From: Ephydatia muelleri | Lineage: Eukaryota; Porifera; Demospongiae; Spongillida; Spongillidae | Direction of reading: 5' to 3' | Assembly: GCA_013339895.1 (NCBI GenBank) | Contig: JABACO010000024.1 | Span: 4,707,298 to 4,771,297 of the forward strand | Length of the DNA stretch: 64,000 nucleotides | Shown: in pieces, positions 36,901 through 48,247 of the stretch | How the letters are laid out: each line of letters starts with the position of its first letter | Numbering within the stretch: position 1 is the stretch's first letter | Program-made: the position numbers and the translations under genes | Notes under the pieces: model-generated | Seen by the model: only the letters and a program-made list of their open reading frames with translations | Database searches by the model: none | Told to the model about the DNA's origin: nothing

Positions 36901-39078
36901 AGCCATACATTTCAACACAAGCGTTACATTTCTATTGTGCATATTGGAAAATTTATCTGTATGCGTTAGGACCCTTTTCGTGGAAATGATCCCATATATG
37001 GAATTGTCTTATATCAATTCTTAGATTTACCCAGCATTATAATGGCGAAATAAATGCCAACTTTAGATGATGTGAATTAGAAAATTAGAAATTGAGGTCG
37101 ATTGATAAAAAGTAGCTGAATAATGCATCTCAATTGAATAGAATCTAAATTTGATATTATGAAAAAGTCTTCACACTTTGTATGTGTGCTAAGTGAGACA
37201 TCACTTCCCTCTCACCTCACCCTGTTGCAATCCCACAACTGCATTTACATCTCTACTCCACATCTTCTCTTGCTCATTCTATACTCTTCCTGTTTGAAAA
37301 CTCAAAAGTATGGACGAACTCCTCTAGAACTGGCTAAAGAATACAATCATGATGAAATATATCAACTGCTTGACACTGAATCATTAGTAAGGAATTATAA
37401 ATGTTGTTTGCTCAGTTGTTGTCATGCTTGCATGTACATTAAAGGGATGTTTCCCATGGACAAGAAATATATATTTAGCAGTAATGCTTTGCATGAAGAG
37501 TCACACACATTCATTTATAAAATCTGCTTCAGATTCTGCAACTACTCCCTGATACATCTCAAGAACTATTGGACAAGTGTGTAGATAAACTTTGTGCAAA
37601 AGATTTGATGCGTGTTGTGTGCCTCACCAAAGACTGTCTGAGGGTGAGGGGGGATCTGGGTGCTATTCTGGAGTTCAAAGCTGAACTGCAAACAATGCTA
37701 TTATACAAATCGTGTTATGAGGTGAGGAATGTGTTGACCATTAGGCCGTTAATAAAAACATAAAGGAGTGCATACATCCTACAACGTTTCTGATTATCCT
37801 ATGTATTTGTACATTTGAAACTTAATTATGATGCTCACATTCCCTCATCCTACATGTAATCATTCTAATTTGCCCCCAATATAATGTACAGGTGTGTCTA
37901 CCAGTATCTGGTGATCGAAGGAAAATATGCATGAACACATTTCGAGCTGTACTAAGGAAGACATAGAGGGAAATTTAAAGGAGAAATTACTGCAGCCGTT
38001 TTAAGACACAGTTACTGACTGGGAAAGAAATGAATGAAATGATGCAACCACAATTAAGACAGTCTTTTTACAAAGGGTTTGCAATGTGCAAGAGGATTGG
38101 TAGCAGAGTATTGGTGTCTCCAGAAGGAGGTGCTTCTTGCTCTTCATGCTTCATAACCCACGGCCTGTCCATCGCTTACATGCGGGCATGAATTTATAGC
38201 CCCTCTTTCCTCTGTGATAGAACAGAGAGACACACACGATGAATGTATCGTGTGATTGCATGAAAAGTGAGACTATTCAATGTTCATGACTGTCTGCTTT
38301 CCTTTTTAGGTGCAGCTGCGTCTGCCCAATGGTCATGCTGTAGGTACGTGTGAAGCTGTAGTGTAACATATAACTGTTTTGATGGTGTATTTGTACTGCC
38401 GCTTACACAGAGTTACCTGCCGAATGGGACATAATTGATCTTAAGGAAGGTGTGAAACGAGTTAAACTAGACAAAGATAGAGATAAAGTGGAATATGATA
38501 AAATAAAAGATGCATTCGGAGCTACAGTAAAATCTGTACAAATAATTGCTATTGAACGGATCCAAAATCCTGCCTTATACTTGCAATATGCTGCTAAAAA
38601 GTATACAATGAAACAGAAATGTGCAGACTGTGAAAAACTATTATATCATGGTACTACAAAGGAAGCCATAGAGAAGATCAATGTTCAAGGATTCAATAGA
38701 TGTTTTGCAGGGCAAAATGGTGAGATTTATTGTGGTGATCATATGAACTAATCAACTACCTGTTTCACTTTTGTAGCTGCTGTATATGGCAATGGTGTGT
38801 ATTTCGCAGTGAAAGCTTCTTATTCTGCTGGTGCAACATACTCAAAACCCGACTCAGAGGGTCACAAACATATCTATGTATGTCTTGTCCTGACTGGAAG
38901 CTATACTGCGGGGAAACAAGGCATGAAAGTGCCACCACCCAAAGATCCCGAAAATGAAGCTGTCCTGTTTGATTCTGTGGTTGACAAAACTACAGATCCA
39001 TCTATGTTTATTGTCTTCCATGACTCCCAAGCATACCCCAAATATCTAATAACCTTTAAAGAAGCAGCTAGCAATTAA
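30939..39078 (+). CDS. ankyrin-repeat PARP (predicted mono-ADP-ribosyltransferase)
   Basis: Ten exons join in phase to 437 residues: 30939-30986, 32770-32856, 35136-35186, 35511-35627, 36381-36479, 37309-37386, 37533-37721, 38310-38343, 38411-38719, 38777-39078. Residues about 60-160 hold three ankyrin-type repeats, one or two per exon ([58 protein letters not shown]). Residues about 236-437 are a PARP catalytic domain with H314 (LYHGT) and Y346 (YGNGVYFA). The third position of the triad, within AYPKYLITF, is hydrophobic rather than Glu, as in PARP10/14-type enzymes, so transfer of single ADP-ribose units is expected. The N-terminus MGNSIGDSG starts M-G, so myristoylation is conceivable. Introns are larger than in the other genes and contain foldback elements and a retroelement scrap. 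Exon 1 is the least certain. Confidence 0.85.
32935..33053 (-). pseudogene. Ty3/gypsy integrase scrap in a PARP intron
   Basis: The minus strand reads [22 protein letters not shown] then a YFS motif, the start of a retroviral-type integrase core. It is about 35 residues long with no flanking domains. Other minus-strand open stretches nearby, up to 34001, could not be assigned. Confidence 0.5.
34694..34787. repeat. 94-bp near-perfect hairpin
   Basis: Arms ATTCATAATCTTACTCCCAC.. and their complement meet at 34740/34741 (GTATAC). Probably a minimal foldback element; it lies in a PARP-gene intron. Confidence 0.85.
36754..36994. mobile_element. foldback MITE, TGGGATC family (copy 2)
   Basis: Ends TGGGATCCTTTCCACAAAAAGG and a complementary right end CCTTTTCGTGGAAATGATCCCA. 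Same family as 10376-10644, diverged inside. It sits in a PARP-gene intron. Confidence 0.75.
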
Positions 39079-42000
39079 GCTGTCAATCATTTGTACACCA
39101 TGTGACTTGTTGCATGTAATTATGTGCGCATGTATTAATAATTTCAAAAAGAACCTCAACAGACAACAAATAGAACAGCTATATTGGTATGTCTCGACAA
39201 AGACGTCGACTACGACGTAATTTTAATTGGTTAATTAGGATGGGGTTAGTTTCGCGCCGTTAGTTTGAAATCCGTTTGCATTTTACCATTGCATGTATGT
39301 TTGGATGGAAAGAGCTATTGTTGTTGAACGTGCCGGTACAGTGTAGGTTTCGATTGTCGCTATGACCTGTAACTAGTGATGCCGCGGTTCGCCGCCAACC
39401 GTCAATACTGTCAAACTAGGCGATACGGTTGGCTTGACCTCGTCCGTGACCGTCAGGAAAAGTGAGTAATTGAATTAATTCGCGAAACCACTTAACCGTC
39501 AGCCTTATTGAGGTAATAACCGTGGACCACCGAAAAATTTCGACGGTCAACTGCCGGTCGGCCATGAAGAACGGAACTGACCTTTTATTGTTGGATGACA
39601 GAGGACTGGGAACCTGTGAGAATCGACACAATGGATACATCCGAAGTGACAATTTAATAATAAGACGTACTCCGACACCGGTTTCCTGCTGGGTTAAGAA
39701 TACATGTATAAGGTATATTTACACTGTCATCGCTGTTTATGCGAGTAAAATTACTCGTTGCTTGGATATTGTTGCTTGCAATTCATTTGGTGCTTGGATT
39801 TTATTTTTGTGAGTCACGCTGTAGATATATAGATGCTCAGTGCAATTGCCTTTGGCTTTCTAGTGTACTCTCGTTTCCTCCCGAATTCTGACTTCTGAGT
39901 CAATGTCTGCAACTGTAAGCCTATGGTACATGGGGTCTGAGTTTGTATGCATGCAGGAGTGACTCATTCCGATCACGTGCATATTCCTCTGCACATCAGT
40001 ATACATAGAATAGCAGCCAACCTGGCTCACAAATGAGAAAAGCCCTATTCCCAAACGTGTGGAAGTGTTAGGGCCAGACTCGCCTTTGCTATCATGAGGG
40101 CAACCAGCTTGTGTCTAAGGGTTCACGAGTGAAGTGGAGGAGTGAACTTGGGGTGGATGATGGAGCACCTCTCTATTTTATAGATTGCTTATGCATGCAT
40201 ACATGCATGCATAGAATATTTTATAATTGTATTTTATATCTTATTGTAAATTCAGCGTCAGAATAATTATAATAAACCAAAAGATGACGCACATAATGAC
40301 ATAAGTTTATGAATATAATTAATTATGCTCGGTTGTAATTAGTTATTTTGTCTTGAATTTAATTAATGGATGCTTAATGTTCTTTACATGATACACGTGT
40401 ATTATAATCAGACCGATTTTTAGAGAATACTAAACCTGTTTGAAATTCAATTTGAAAAAAATAATTTTAGTTAATTGATTTGAATTAATAATTTCTTGTC
40501 TTGAAACATGATAAATCATTAAAAAAGGTGGCAAAGTTATTGGTGAAATCAGAATTCTCAAATCTCTATCACAACCTTACATATTCACTCATGTCCTCCA
40601 TTTCGGCCATGATTAATGACCAACACGTGCAAAATTTAAAACCGAGCATGCGCAGATAATGATATCAAAATTAATTACTCAAATAGGCACACCCGCTAGA
40701 AATAGTCACACATGTAGGTATCAGAAGTTTACAATGATTATAGGATCCAATAACTTACCTGTGAGTTCGAAATAGTACGCGACTCGGTCGAGGTAATTAT
40801 AGTAGCCGACACTCATATGCGTTTTCATGGGTGTGGTTAAAACGGCCTATATTCCTATTTATTGCGCACTATCGTAATTTACGGGCTAAACTGCCGCTCG
40901 CGATATGGGTGCGGTACGCACCCGATACTTAGCCCCAACAATACCCATCTGCACACTGCACTGGACATTGACATATCTAGGTACGAGTATGTATATCGGT
41001 CCGCACACGTGCATGTCTGGATATGTATCATACCATGGCGTGGGCAAACTCTGCATATTACTGCATACGATACTAGTGATTCTTATGCACAATACACACG
41101 TTCACGTACAATACACTTGTACACACTAGTTATACATGTGGCAAACAATATACCTGTGTGATAAGGATGCACACACACACACACACACGCGTGCACACAC
41201 ACACACACACACACACACAGATGGTGCCACAGGTGCTCTCTCATTTCATCTGTGAGGGAGATGGTGCCTTAAGTTCTCTCTCATTTCATCTGTGAGGGAG
41301 GGTGCCTCATGTGCTCTCTCATTTCATCTGTGAGGGAGATGGTGCCTCAGGTGCTCTCTCATTTCATCTGTGAGGGAGATGGTGCCTCAGGTGGTCTCTC
41401 ATTTCGACTGACACTAATTCTAACAGCTGGATCTTCTCGACGCAATTAACATCCAATACTGAAATGAAATCATGAGCCATGACTGCAAATGACATCATCA
41501 CTCTGTCACCAGATGACATCATCCCTTTGTCACCAAATTACATCATCCCTCTGTCACCAAATGACATCATCCCTCTGTCACCAAATTACTGTAATTTTGC
41601 AAAGCTAAAGAGTGCCAGGGGATTTCCGGGGTGGTTATAGATTGGTGGCATTGAACAACTAACTATACACTTCATGCAGGGCCGGCTTCACTCATGCTCA
41701 GTGTACCATTTCATTACATATTTGGCTGTTGTGACGTTGTTATCAGGGCCCGGTAGATAACTGAGAATTGTTGTCAAAGATAGGCCCCTTTGGTACATAT
41801 TATAGCCATATAGAATATCTATGGCCAACTTCAATCCAACTTCAGCGCAATCTGCAGGAGAGAGGAGCGAGAGGGAACTGCATGCATATGTTTCGCGTTG
41901 TTTTGACAATATTCATGCAGGCAGTATGTGTTGAAAGCAGGCAGCACAAAAGAGTGTTGCCTTCATGCGGCGAGGGCTCACCAGGGCATGATGCAACTTG

Positions 42001-42382
42001 CATGCCGTGACATGATAATAGTGAACTACTCACGTGCGGCGACGTGCGTTCCAATAGCTAGGACAAAGGAGTTGGCGGAAGCTATACGTTAGGACCTAGC
42101 TATAGCCTCCTAAGACGCCATCGAGCCATCCTCCTTTCCCTCCTGCATGCCAAAGAAGTGACGCAGTGAGCACAAGTGTAGGGACCAATTTTCAATAATA
42201 GTTTTTTTAAATTAATTTTTAATTCCAATATAACACTGAGTTACTGAGAAAGAGCACACTAATTATTTTCACCCTAATTAAACTGGATTAAAATGGTTTT
42301 TAATACAGGCAGTTGAAGTTACTATTATAATGATGACCACTTGATATTTTCTATGTACATTGCCAGTGTGTGATACATATCT
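39079..42382. other. intergenic, with microsatellite and two minisatellites
   Basis: No gene recognised. Tandem repeats at 41168-41220, 41219-41405 and about 41485-41590 are the only clear features. Confidence 0.5.
41168..41405. repeat. (CA)n followed by 42-bp minisatellite
   Basis: A (CA)n tract with a GCGTG break (41168-41220) runs directly into about 4.5 copies of a 40-42-bp unit, GATGGTGCCTCAGGTGCTCT then CTCATTTCATCTGTGAGGGA. A second minisatellite of about 24 bp (ATGACATCATCCCTCTGTCA) follows at about 41485-41590. Confidence 0.9.
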
Positions 42383-42638
42383 TTTCGACGTTTTGGATAA
42401 CAATGGTGTACCGCTATCGAAAGGGCAGTAAAAGTAGTGCGTCATGCCGAAATTGCGGTTAGCGATAAACAACCAAATTGCTTCACCACTGCATATTATT
42501 TTCGAAACGATGCAATAAAATTACGCAATGTTGAAGCAGTTTGGCTGTTGTTTATCGCTAACCGCAATGTCGGCATGATGTCACTAAGTTTACTGCCCTT
42601 TCGATAGCGGTATACCATTGTTATGCAAAACATCGAAA
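42383..42638. mobile_element. 256-bp foldback MITE
   Basis: Inverted arms of about 120 bp share GCGGTTAGCGATAAACAAC and CCGCTATCGAAAGGGCAGTA and end at TTTCGACGTTTTG / CAAAACATCGAAA. No coding capacity and no clear target duplication. Confidence 0.8.
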
Positions 42639-42712
42639 TGTTTCAGAAACAATAAAGTGCAACAACACGCTGGATAGTTACAGCAGGAATATTATTGCCT
42701 CTCTGATTGCAG

Positions 42713-42824
42713 ATGTATCTTGGCACCAATCGGATAACTGTCGAAGCCGTTGTGCTAGCCATCCAACTGAGTGCTACTGTTTGCCGAAGTCAGACATGTG
42801 CGGAGCAAGATTGCGACGAATATA
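42713..42824 (+). CDS. possible first exon of a membrane-protein gene
   Basis: ATG after AG; reads MYLGTNRITVEAVVLAIQLS then a Cys-rich stretch (VCRSQTCAEQDCDEY), ending at a GT donor in phase 1. A hydrophobic stretch followed by cysteines looks like a signal peptide leading into an ectodomain. It may belong with 46025-46165 and 60129-60565; nothing in the sequence proves that. Confidence 0.35.
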
Positions 42825-43816
42825 GTAAGTTATTCGTGTCGTGAAAGGCATAATCGATAAACTACGCTTATTGACACGCGCTCATTATAATACACTTTTT
42901 AAACCCGAACATGCAGCTTTCACGTAGGTTTTTTATTTTGGTTATGCGTAATTACTACGTGGCGCAGAGTATACAATGGTAAAAGGCAGGGAGCGTTTCC
43001 TTTCCAGCATAACTTGATCTGTACGCAAAAAGTAGTTGATGGACGCACGTTTAGAAATGTAGTCCATTTTTATTGAAATTTGGTTCATTGGAGACATTTG
43101 CAAATTATAATTCCGCGTTAAGTGCGTGTGCGAAGAGACAACGTAGTTTGCATGCACCCAAGTAGGAAGTTTATACGTTTCAATTGCCAGAAGACCATGC
43201 TGCTGATTGCTGCATGCATCTCACTTATTAAAACTGAATTATTTTTGGCAATGCGAAAAATCAAGGCACGACAACTGAATGATAGATAAAACCAATTTCA
43301 TTCACGCGCGTTACGTACATGTACATGCGCTAGTGCCAAGTAAACGTCTCACTCTTACGCGCTGTCGTTTATCTCAGGTATTTGATAATTTTTTTTTTTT
43401 TTTTTTTTTGCGGATGAATAAATATTCGATATAGAGCAAAATGCACAATGCGAGTTAAATGATGATGTTCAATGATATTGATCAGCTAGATGCTTTCTAG
43501 TCCAGAGTGATTCACTATGCACTAGCTCTACTGGGAGAGGGACACTGCAAGGTACACGCCCCTTTGATGAAGTAGTCTGATTGTACAAATTCCAGTACAG
43601 ACCTATATTTTGGCTTTTTATTAGCCTGAGATCAATTTATCTGGTTTAGGTTGATTAATTGTACAACCTTACAATAAGCCTATTGGCGATTATTATTATG
43701 GAGTTATAACTACTCTGTCCTGTTTATTTCCCGACACACCCTGTATAACTCACGTTGTTATGTAACGATCGATTGATTTCTACAGGCGTTGCAAGAAGGG
43801 TTTTATACTTAAACAA

Positions 43817-44098
43817 GTAACTAAAAACATTCTCTATGAGAAAGTTGGTGGTATATAGGATTTGAAGGCAATAGTGGTGTAAAAAGCAAGGAAACAAGGG
43901 TCTAGCAATATAGGAAAATTTAATAGTCCTATATTTAACACAGGAATAACATTATATCCTACAGAATGCTAAATATAGGACTATTACATTTTCCCTTATT
44001 GTTAGATCCCCCCTCCTTGTTTCCTTCTTTTTACACCACCATTGCCTTCAAATCCTATATGTACCACCACCGTTCTCGTACAGAATGTTTTTAGTTAC
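43817..44098. mobile_element. 282-bp foldback MITE
   Basis: Palindromic element with ends GTAACTAAAAACATTCT and AGAATGTTTTTAGTTAC; the arms contain GGATTTGAAGGCAAT and GGAAACAAGG. A partial relative is at 61338-61486. Confidence 0.8.
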
Positions 44099-44209
44099 AT
44101 GTTTCATGTACTTTTGTTCATGTATGATTGTCCCGCATATGACATACAGTACCAAGGAAGCGTTCCCAGACCTTAAACAAGCGTACATTGCAGTTTACAG
44201 TCTCATAGG

Positions 44210-44396
44210 CAACACCGACCCGTCCTCCGTCGCCCTGGCCACATCCCTTTTCCCGTCCACCTCTGTCTCCCTGGCCACATCCCCTTTCCCGTCCTCTTCC
44301 GTCGCCCTGGCCACACCCCATTTCCCGCCCTCCTCCGTCGCCCTGCCCTTTCCCGTCCTCCTCCGTCGCCCTGCCCTTTCCCGTCCTCGTCTTCTG
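44210..44396. repeat. minisatellite, unit about 30 bp then 24 bp
   Basis: Tandem units of TCGCCCTGGCCACATCCCTT plus TTCCCGTCC.. with a shorter variant (TCGCCCTGCCCTTTCCCGTC) toward the right. The open frames across it on both strands are repeat artefacts. Confidence 0.85.
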
Positions 44397-45367
44397 GTAA
44401 GCCCTCATACCTGGATCGTCCTGGAGCTCCTTGAAAAGTAAACATTTGCTCACATGATAAGATGCACGTATCCTCAGTATGATACCTTAACCTGGCTACA
44501 ATGTCACTACCTGCTATCTTAATTCCATTAAGCATTAACATCATGTAAAATTCACCTGCTACTTTTCTATGCACGCTCAGTGCCTTATTATAGCAATGCA
44601 ACTGCACTATTGACTAACATCAATAACAGCTGCAAATGGTGTGTCTTGCAAAATGCATCCTATAACAACATTCTATTCCTAAGAATAGGCTTCCTGAGAC
44701 CATCTTTATAATCCCTCAGCATGCTATACATGTGAGAAGCTACAGAAGTGAAGGAGATAAACACACGCATTAAATTGTCGGCAGTTATGACCACACGTGT
44801 GTATAGCCATAAATCATGTATCTGCGAATTCTTAAACTCATTTAACCTCCTATGCAGATACACAAGCAGGCCCACTATAATGGAAATTACAGAGTGAGGT
44901 TTTTAATACAGAAGTCATGCAATATCAAGTAAACACCTGAATCTCAAGGTAAAAAGCCACCTCATGTAAACAGAACATTTGGCAGCTGCCATAATAGCTA
45001 AGCAATCCAATCTTCGTGAGTCTAGTTACGTGTTTGTAATGACATCATACTCGAGGTCAAATCCTATATGGAAGTTTCTAGCGAAACTTCCGACAAAACA
45101 GAAGCACTGTGCAGCCACCATTCGGAATGGCTCATCCTCCCTGTAAGGAATGAAGCTCCGTCGACCACTGTTCCGTTGAGATTCCGTCTTGCCACGCATA
45201 GAGCTCAAATCTCTTTAACCATAGCGGCAAATCGGACGTTGCGGCGAACCGCGGGAGGTCTTAAGCTCATTGTCACAGCCCCGAGCCTGTATAGAGCCAC
45301 CTGCCGAGACTTGCCTGTCAACCTCCGTGTCTTGTTCGTCGCTGGTCATCCCACTTCTGTGTAGCGC

Positions 45368-45670
45368 TAGTCTCGTACCCAGACCTGTTTACGTAAGCAT
45401 TATCGCATAATGTATGATGCTAAATAAAGTGGTCTGGTAACAAAGTCCACCGAAGTCGTTCTTGGAATGCGATTAGAATGCTTAAGGAATCCAATTAACG
45501 TATTACGTGAACCTCATTTATTTGCTATCCAGCATTCTTCGGAATCTGATTGGTCACATTGACATTCCTATGTCCAGAACGACTTCAGTGGACTTCGTTA
45601 CCAGACCACTTTACGTAGCATTATACATTATGCAATACTTCTTACGTAAACGGGTCTGGGTACGAGACTA
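45368..45670. mobile_element. 303-bp foldback element, exact 9-bp target duplication
   Basis: Long palindrome with ends TAGTCTCGTACCCAGACC and GGTCTGGGTACGAGACTA, flanked by identical GTGTAGCGC (45359-45367 and 45671-45679). Largest member of the family at 9718 and 25461; the 9-bp duplication points to a Mutator-type transposase acting in trans. Confidence 0.9.
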
Positions 45671-46024
45671 GTGTAGCGCCGACCGCGTCCCCGAATAATA
45701 TAGAGTGACAGTCTCACACTTAACAGTTGTGTACACAACATCGTTCTTTGCAATCAGTCTATCGCACAGCACAGCGACATATATACACTAATGCTCCTAA
45801 ACAGTACTTATACAACACACACGCATCTTAATAAGTTAATTACATGTACAGGTCGCGCTGTCTGGCCCAAATGTTACAATTTACATAATCTATATATATA
45901 GTTGCGTTGTTAAGTTTGGAGTAGAGTGTGGAGAAGGCAACACTGCATGACATAGTACAACAACTTGTACAGTGCTCAAGTATAATTATAATTATATTTA
46001 GAGCCAAATTCTTCTGCATTATAG

Positions 46025-46165
46025 ATCCATCTTCGAGTGACGTCACCATTCAAGTCGATTGCAGTACCGCTGCGGGGCGTGGTTGTGAAGTGGCAAGCCT
46101 CTCTAGAAGTTGACGTCCTCGTACAAATTGAATACAACTGTACGAATATCACAGGCTATTCAGAG
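46025..46165 (+). CDS. possible internal exon of a secreted or membrane protein
   Basis: Bounded by ATTATAG and GAG/GTAAAG. Phase 1, which the exon at 42713-42824 would impose, reads NPSSSDVTIQVDCSTAAGRG then CEVASL, but stops before the donor. Another frame stays open to the donor and ends EVDVLVQIEYNCTNITGYSE, with two N-glycosylation sites. Either the exon is shorter or shifted, or it is unrelated. Confidence 0.3.
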
Positions 46166-46556
46166 GTAAAGATTTTGTGGTAATCATTTCAATTCATGCT
46201 GACCTTTGTGTTGCTTTAATGCTGTAATAGCTGCAATGTGCATACGTTATGTAATGTGTTCGTATTTTTTAATTTTAACAGCTGAGTATATACAGTGCAT
46301 ATACATTTTCATTTTTCAAACATCGCGTGATTTATGCATGCGGCATAACTTTATCTTGAGAACAGACTGATGTACACTGTAAAAAACGCGGTGGTTATAG
46401 CCCACTAAAACCTTACCCCACCAGCGTTTTTACTGTCCCACCGACGATAAGCGGTGGACAAGGCACACCTTGAGCATGGTGGAACGGGAATATTGTCGTA
46501 TAATTGGAGAAGAAAATCAACGAACTACATGTAAATGTAAAAGAGAAAAAATGGCA

Positions 46557-46624
46557 CGCATATGAATCGAACCCGGGATCATTCATCTGCAAGCCTCTTG
46601 TATAACGCTTCAGCCATGGTAGAC
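46557..46624 (-). repeat. tRNA-like or SINE-like remnant
   Basis: The minus strand contains TGGCTGAAGCGTTATACAAG (A-box-like) and CCCGGGTTCGATTC (B-box-like) spaced as in a tRNA gene, but I cannot fold a full acceptor stem or place a normal anticodon loop. A tRNA-derived SINE piece or tRNA pseudogene is more likely than a working tRNA. Confidence 0.35.
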
Positions 46625-46714
46625 ATACTGAATTATTCAGGTATTCGCTGGATTTATACCTTCCATGAGCTATAGCTGTCATGTTGTTAAATAATATTTA
46701 TGAAGAAATGCGTT

Positions 46715-47180
46715 GCACCTTTGTGTCACTACTGGGGACTAAGCTAAACATTTATCAAACCCCCCCACCCTTCCTGTACATGTGTCAACAAGGCATGCAG
46801 TGGAAGCACATGCATTCGCTCCATTCTGCAGTCACTCTACGCATTCTGTGACACTTGACAGAGTACAGAAATTACACAAACACACCCAGGGTTTTCCCCA
46901 CACATGTCTCACTGCTGGGGACTCAGCCATACATTTTTCAAACCCCCCCTACCCTTCCTGTAAATCTGTCAACATGGCATGCAGCGGAAGCACATTCGCT
47001 CCATTCACAGTCACCCTATTTATTCTGTGACACTTGAAAGTGTCCAATAAATTATACCAACACACCAGGGGTGTTCCCTACACATGTCTCACTGCTGGGG
47101 ACTGAGCCATACATTTTTCAAACTATCCCTACTGTTCCTGTACATGTACATGTGTCAACAAGGCATGCAGTGGAAGCAAT
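46715..47180. repeat. about 185-bp tandem repeat, 2.5 copies
   Basis: The block CACTGCTGGGGACT..CATACATTTTTCAAAC recurs near 46730, 46908 and 47088, together with GGCATGCAGTGGAAGCA and TTCTGTGACACTTGA. No conserved coding frame. Confidence 0.85.
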
Positions 47181-47423
47181 GCTATGATAGCAATGACTCC
47201 CATACTGTTGTATACATGTATGTATGTATAACAAGTGTAGACCTAGAACAAGACAAAGTGACAGTGTATTCCTGTTATGCCCACCTTCCAATTTGTCAGT
47301 GAAACAAAGTTAATAATGTGTTCAAAAATGTGATACTGAAATTGCTAATACTGTTCAAACTATGTGATGCATATTTAGGAGGAGGATATTTAGTTGAAAC
47401 CTACAGTGTAGCACGCTCTGGCA

Positions 47424-47705
47424 TTGCAGCAAACTAAGGTGAGGCTAAATCTGGTAGATGCTTGGTTGACTTACTACACTGCAATTGCAAAGCCAGATGA
47501 GCAACAAGCCAAGAAATACAACCCTGAGCTTTTATACCTTAACCCACCAAAGGGCATGTGGATCGAACCTAACTCTCTGAACTTGGGATCATTTGCCTTG
47601 CGCTTGCGTTACATTGGCTTAATCCAGCTGCTGACCCACTTTTTTAAATGGACATTATACTTAGCAGCTGTGTATATTGTTGGTGGTACGCAAGAATTAT
47701 TTTAA
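47424..47705 (+). CDS. unassigned 93-residue open frame
   Basis: Reads through DEQQAKKYNPELLYLNPPKG and MWIEPNSLNLGSFALRLRYI, protein-like in composition and without obvious splice signals. I do not recognise it. It could be a retroelement scrap or chance. Confidence 0.2.
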   Translation: MQQTKVRLNLVDAWLTYYTAIAKPDEQQAKKYNPELLYLNPPKGMWIEPNSLNLGSFALRLRYIGLIQLLTHFFKWTLYLAAVYIVGGTQELF

Positions 47706-48247
47706 AAATCATTATTTAAGAGTACTATTTAAAGGTAAAGGCATGGAGATGGGGATAGCCACACTTTAGCTAGATACCAACTGAGCAAACCACTTCACAG
47801 CTTCTTGACCCCAAGCAATATAGGTCTCAACAACCAAAGGGGTACAAACCCATCATTACTATTATTATAGATAGACAACTCTCTTATAGCATAAAAACAG
47901 CAATACACATACCCACATAAACTTAGACGAAAATAGTTCAGTGAAATGAACACACATATAACCACATCAAGGAAAATGGGGTAGGCCTGCTCCATCATCC
48001 ATGCCATGTCCACTTCTCCATTTTACCCTGGATCCACGCAAGCAAAGGTTTGTTGCACGTACAACCATTCTGGCACGAACCCCATCCCATTACTTCAGAA
48101 TGTGACTTCTCCAACTTCGTTGTAGTTAATTTTAAAACAATAATAACGTAATATTTTAATGGCTATTTAAATTTTTTAAGCATAGAAATATTTATACACA
48201 CATACATACATACATACATACATACTGAGACACACTAGCTATGAAAG

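Noticed and set aside
41168-41600. CRISPR-like regularly spaced repeats
   Set aside because: The units are contiguous minisatellites without unique spacers, in a eukaryotic genome.
44118-44607. Gly/Arg-rich minus-strand frames
   Set aside because: Translations of the minisatellite at 44210-44396.
46557-46624. Functional tRNA gene on the minus strand
   Set aside because: A- and B-box-like blocks are present, but no acceptor stem or sensible anticodon loop could be formed.
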